This document shows positions 6,461 through 8,780 of a stretch of DNA of 8,780 nt, piece after piece (the stretch's first letter is position 1; each line of letters begins with the position of its first letter). The notes beneath the pieces were generated by a model. That model saw only the letters and a program-made list of their open reading frames with translations. It searched no databases and had not been told where the DNA came from. The DNA comes from JAAYFT01 sp041655755 (GTDB lineage Bacteria > Bacillota > Clostridia > Tissierellales > Tissierellaceae). The DNA is taken from contig JBBAEY010000086.1 of NCBI GenBank assembly GCA_041655755.1, positions 1-8,780 of the forward strand, given 5' to 3'. A program made the position numbers and the translations under genes.

Positions 6461-8244
6461 TATATAGTCAATAGCTTGTCTACTTGGTAAACTTGCAATC
6501 CCTGGGCCTTCCCCTTAACCTTTATTAGCCCAATATCCGTTACCTCAAGGTGTTCCTTTACCTGCTCATACACCTGGTCACTAATGAGTATCTGCCCGCC
6601 CTGACTGTTGCTCTCTATACGGGCTGCTGTATTGACCGTGTCCCCTATGGCTGTAAAATCCATACGGAAGTCTGCCCCTATATTGCCTACTATGGCAGGG
6701 CCTGTATGGATACCAACGCCAAAGCGAACCAGCCTTCCAAATCTTTTTTCCAGTCTCTCCTGCAAGGGTCCTGCCCCCTCCTTCATTGCCCAGGCTGTCT
6801 GCACTGCCCTTAGCTGGTGATTGTCCAAATCCAAGGGTGCATTATATATTGCCATGGCAGCATCTCCGATATACTTATCCAGTGTACCCCCATATTTAAA
6901 TATGGACTGGGCACAGAGGGTCAGGTAGTCGTTGAGTATAGATACCACTTCTTCAGGTTCTGCGGACTCTGATAGGGGTGTAAACCCCCTTATATCTACA
7001 AACAGGACCGTAATGTCCCTTCTAGTCCCCCCCAGATGTAGTCCCTCTTCCCCTTCGTCTAATATCTTATTTACTATTTGAGGAGCCACATATTTCCCAA
7101 ATACATCTGTGACTCTTTTCTTTTCCAACTGTTCCAATATAAACTTTTCTCCCAAAACTGCTATATATTGGGTCCCCAAAAATCCAATAGGATATACAAA
7201 ACTCAGTATATAGCCCCTATCCCCTAGGCTCATGTATTTTAATATGGCGACAAATCCCAGGGACATAGCTAGCAATATAATCAGGCTCAATCCCGGTCTA
7301 AATTTCCCAAATAAATAATATCCTAGCAGACCTAGAATCATAAGAATGCCTATTTGAACTAGAATCGACACTTCCGCCCAAAACCGTCCCTCTATTAGCT
7401 GCTGAATGATATTTCCATGTATCTCAACCCCATACATGGGTACCTGAGGTGCCATGGGTGTAAAGTAATAGTCATCTGCCAGGCCTATGGCGGTAGGTCC
7501 CACCAGTACTATCTTATCCCTGAAGTATTCTCCCGGTATTTCACCTGTAACCACCAGGTAATAGGGAATCATTTCTATGGATTTAGGTTCCCCGCTGTAT
7601 CTTATGCTAGTTCGCTGCCAGGGGTCCATTGGGATATCCTCCATTTTCATGGGCTCCTTCCCCAAGCTTTCCTGATAAATCCTGTAAAGCTCCCAGGAAA
7701 AGCTATTTATCTTTTCCCCCTCATAGTTAAAGGTCAATATGGCCTTTCTCACTATGCCGTCATTGTCCATCAGTGTATTTATATGGCCTAGTGAGGATAG
7801 TTGATCCAGAGGGTCAAAGGGTCTCGTTACACTCACTGCCTCCAGACTCCCCCTTCTGGCAGTGCTGCCAAAGTTTCCATATAGGGGAAATAGTAGGTTC
7901 CCTGCTTCCTCTACCATTTCTAGCAAATAATGGTCTTCGTATTCATCATTTGAAGGCTCTGACATAATAATGTCAAATCCTATGGCCGCTGGTTCCCCTT
8001 CTGACAATATCCTAACCAATTCTCCATGGTAATCCCTTGGCCAAGGCCATCTTCCAAGAAAATCTAGGCTTTCGTCGTCTATACCTATGATGACTATGTC
8101 CGGATTTCCCCTCTCTTGCTTCTGATATAGGGCGTCTTGCAATCTGTAGTCCAGGGTCTCAAAGCTATTAAAATACATAAAGAGTATAAATACTATCAGT
8201 ATGCTAATGTGGATAATTGATGACCACTTTTTCAGGACTACCAC
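6460..8244 (-). CDS. CHASE2-domain class III adenylate cyclase
   Basis: This membrane receptor cyclase makes cAMP from ATP. Up to 594 residues show one N-terminal membrane segment (about 10-25), an extracytoplasmic CHASE2 domain (about 30-285, with VIIGIDDESL, RWPWPRDYHGEL and FRDKIVLVGPTA), and three membrane segments (about 292-313, 318-337, 344-365). A short coupling helix and a cytoplasmic cyclase domain (about 408-580) follow. The catalytic set looks complete: metal ligands Asp417 (FVDIRGF) and Asp461 (YIGDAAMA), purine-selecting Lys457 and Thr531, and transition-state Asn538 and Arg542. Lys plus Thr points to ATP rather than GTP. The topology matches known bacterial CHASE2 cyclases. The start is unclear: the GTG at 8244 abuts its AGGAG. 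Its reading frame overlaps the end of the upstream hydrolase gene by 41 bases (32 if it starts at the CTG at 8235). The CHASE2 ligand is unknown; the FecR protein encoded next is a candidate partner. Confidence 0.93.
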   Translation of the reverse strand: MVVLKKWSSIIHISILIVFILFMYFNSFETLDYRLQDALYQKQERGNPDIVIIGIDDESLDFLGRWPWPRDYHGELVRILSEGEPAAIGFDIIMSEPSNDEYEDHYLLEMVEEAGNLLFPLYGNFGSTARRGSLEAVSVTRPFDPLDQLSSLGHINTLMDNDGIVRKAILTFNYEGEKINSFSWELYRIYQESLGKEPMKMEDIPMDPWQRTSIRYSGEPKSIEMIPYYLVVTGEIPGEYFRDKIVLVGPTAIGLADDYYFTPMAPQVPMYGVEIHGNIIQQLIEGRFWAEVSILVQIGILMILGLLGYYLFGKFRPGLSLIILLAMSLGFVAILKYMSLGDRGYILSFVYPIGFLGTQYIAVLGEKFILEQLEKKRVTDVFGKYVAPQIVNKILDEGEEGLHLGGTRRDITVLFVDIRGFTPLSESAEPEEVVSILNDYLTLCAQSIFKYGGTLDKYIGDAAMAIYNAPLDLDNHQLRAVQTAWAMKEGAGPLQERLEKRFGRLVRFGVGIHTGPAIVGNIGADFRMDFTAIGDTVNTAARIESNSQGGQILISDQVYEQVKEHLEVTDIGLIKVKGKAQGLQVYQVDKLLTI

Positions 8245-8780
8245 CTCCTATTTCGATTGTCATGCCTTCCATTGCCACAAGGGAGTTTTTAAATTTCCCT
8301 TGGGATTGCTGCTGGATTTCCTTCAGTTCTTCATCTGTACGGTCCTCCTTGTGGTGAAATAGGAGCAAGTAGGCTATATCTGCCTCCCGACTAATTCTCA
8401 CTCCCTCTTCCCAGGTGGAATGACCCCACTTTTTCTTGTGCTCTCCATCTACTAGGCCATGGTATTCCTCGTCTGTGAAATGGCTGTCGTATATTAGGAC
8501 ATCTGCAGCTCTTAAAAAATCGTAAAACTTGGCCTTCCTATCTTCCTCTACTGGCTCTGTATCAGTGCAGTAAACTACAGAAGAATTTCCTTTTTCTATT
8601 CTAAATGCAAGGCTTTGATTTGGGTGGTTGAGGGCAAAGGTCTTGACCCTTATGTCCTCATCAAATGTCAATTCCATTTTAGGACCTATACTGATAAATT
8701 CGTAGTCTGCATTCATAGTATCCATTGTAACCGGAAACCAAGGTGGCATCATTTGACTCTTGATTGCTTCTTCAAATTTC
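8204..8780 (-). CDS. Metallo-beta-lactamase-fold hydrolase (5' end outside window)
   Basis: The C-terminal ~191 residues are visible. The frame stays open to the right edge (KFEEAIKSQ precedes MMPPWFPV), so the apparent ATG near 8752 is internal and the HxHxDH metal motif lies outside. The visible motifs fit the MBL-fold branch related to RNase Z/PhnP (PF12706-like): SQMMPPWFPV, a metal-bridging Asp in VVYCTDTEP, IYDSHFTDEEY, WGHSTWEEGVRISREA and a terminal-His motif LLFHHKEDRTDEEL. The substrate is unknown; relatives act on phosphodiesters. The position upstream of, and overlapping, an adenylate cyclase makes a cyclic-nucleotide phosphodiesterase role attractive, but this is inference from context. 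The last residues (GGGSPEKVVINYPH) are encoded in the overlap with the cyclase and look like a non-conserved tail. Confidence 0.88.
   Translation of the reverse strand, partial: KFEEAIKSQMMPPWFPVTMDTMNADYEFISIGPKMELTFDEDIRVKTFALNHPNQSLAFRIEKGNSSVVYCTDTEPVEEDRKAKFYDFLRAADVLIYDSHFTDEEYHGLVDGEHKKKWGHSTWEEGVRISREADIAYLLLFHHKEDRTDEELKEIQQQSQGKFKNSLVAMEGMTIEIGGGSPEKVVINYPH
8233..8249 (-). promoter_or_regulatory. Ribosome site that questions the cyclase start codon
   Basis: AGGAGG occupies 8244-8249. The only GTG start (8242-8244) overlaps its last base, leaving no spacing. In frame, a CTG at 8233-8235 stands 8 bases after the site and would give an N-terminus of MKKWSSIIHISILIV, the usual basic-then-hydrophobic pattern. 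A TAG two codons before the GTG excludes a start further upstream. The next ATG (codon 23) would cut into the membrane segment. Confidence 0.6.

Noticed and set aside
7417..7791. 124-codon open frame on the plus strand inside the cyclase gene
   Set aside because: It lies opposite the conserved CHASE2 coding sequence and has no family features.

Overview
The window looks like chromosomal DNA from a low-to-moderate GC Gram-positive anaerobe of the Clostridia/Tissierellia type. The evidence is a tRNA-sensing T-box leader ahead of a leucine operon, strong AGGAGG-type ribosome sites, frequent AGG/AGA/ATA codons, and a LeuC of the short type common in Clostridia. The genus cannot be fixed from the sequence. 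Every supported gene lies on the minus strand, so the biological order runs from high to low coordinates.

From the right edge: (1) a 5'-truncated metallo-beta-lactamase-fold hydrolase overlaps a CHASE2-class III adenylate cyclase. The cyclase is followed 47 bases later by a secreted FecR-domain protein of 750 residues. These three read as one signalling operon: an exported FecR protein, a membrane receptor cyclase with an extracytoplasmic CHASE2 sensor, and a cytoplasmic hydrolase that may act on the signal. (2) A small HAD protein of the soluble P-type ATPase-like family follows, with its own candidate -10 box and a 13-bp perfect inverted repeat in its leader. (3) A two-gene MNT-HEPN (nucleotidyltransferase antitoxin / HEPN toxin-like) module has its own strong promoter and is visibly AT-richer than the rest. 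(4) A leucine biosynthesis operon follows: sigma-A promoter, T-box riboswitch with a probable CUA (Leu) specifier, intrinsic terminator, leuA, and leuC running off the left edge.

The most striking observation is that the MNT-HEPN module is bracketed by two identical 25-bp direct repeats, 856 bp apart. One copy forms the last codons and stop of the HAD gene. The other sits just before the leu promoter. Recombination between them would remove the module and leave the HAD gene and the leu operon intact. This makes the module look like a discrete mobile cassette inserted at the 3' end of a gene.

Other points to check are an awkward start for the cyclase (its ribosome site abuts the GTG and would instead suit a CTG), a duplicated unrecognised C-terminal module in the FecR protein, and a HEPN protein without the usual catalytic histidine.
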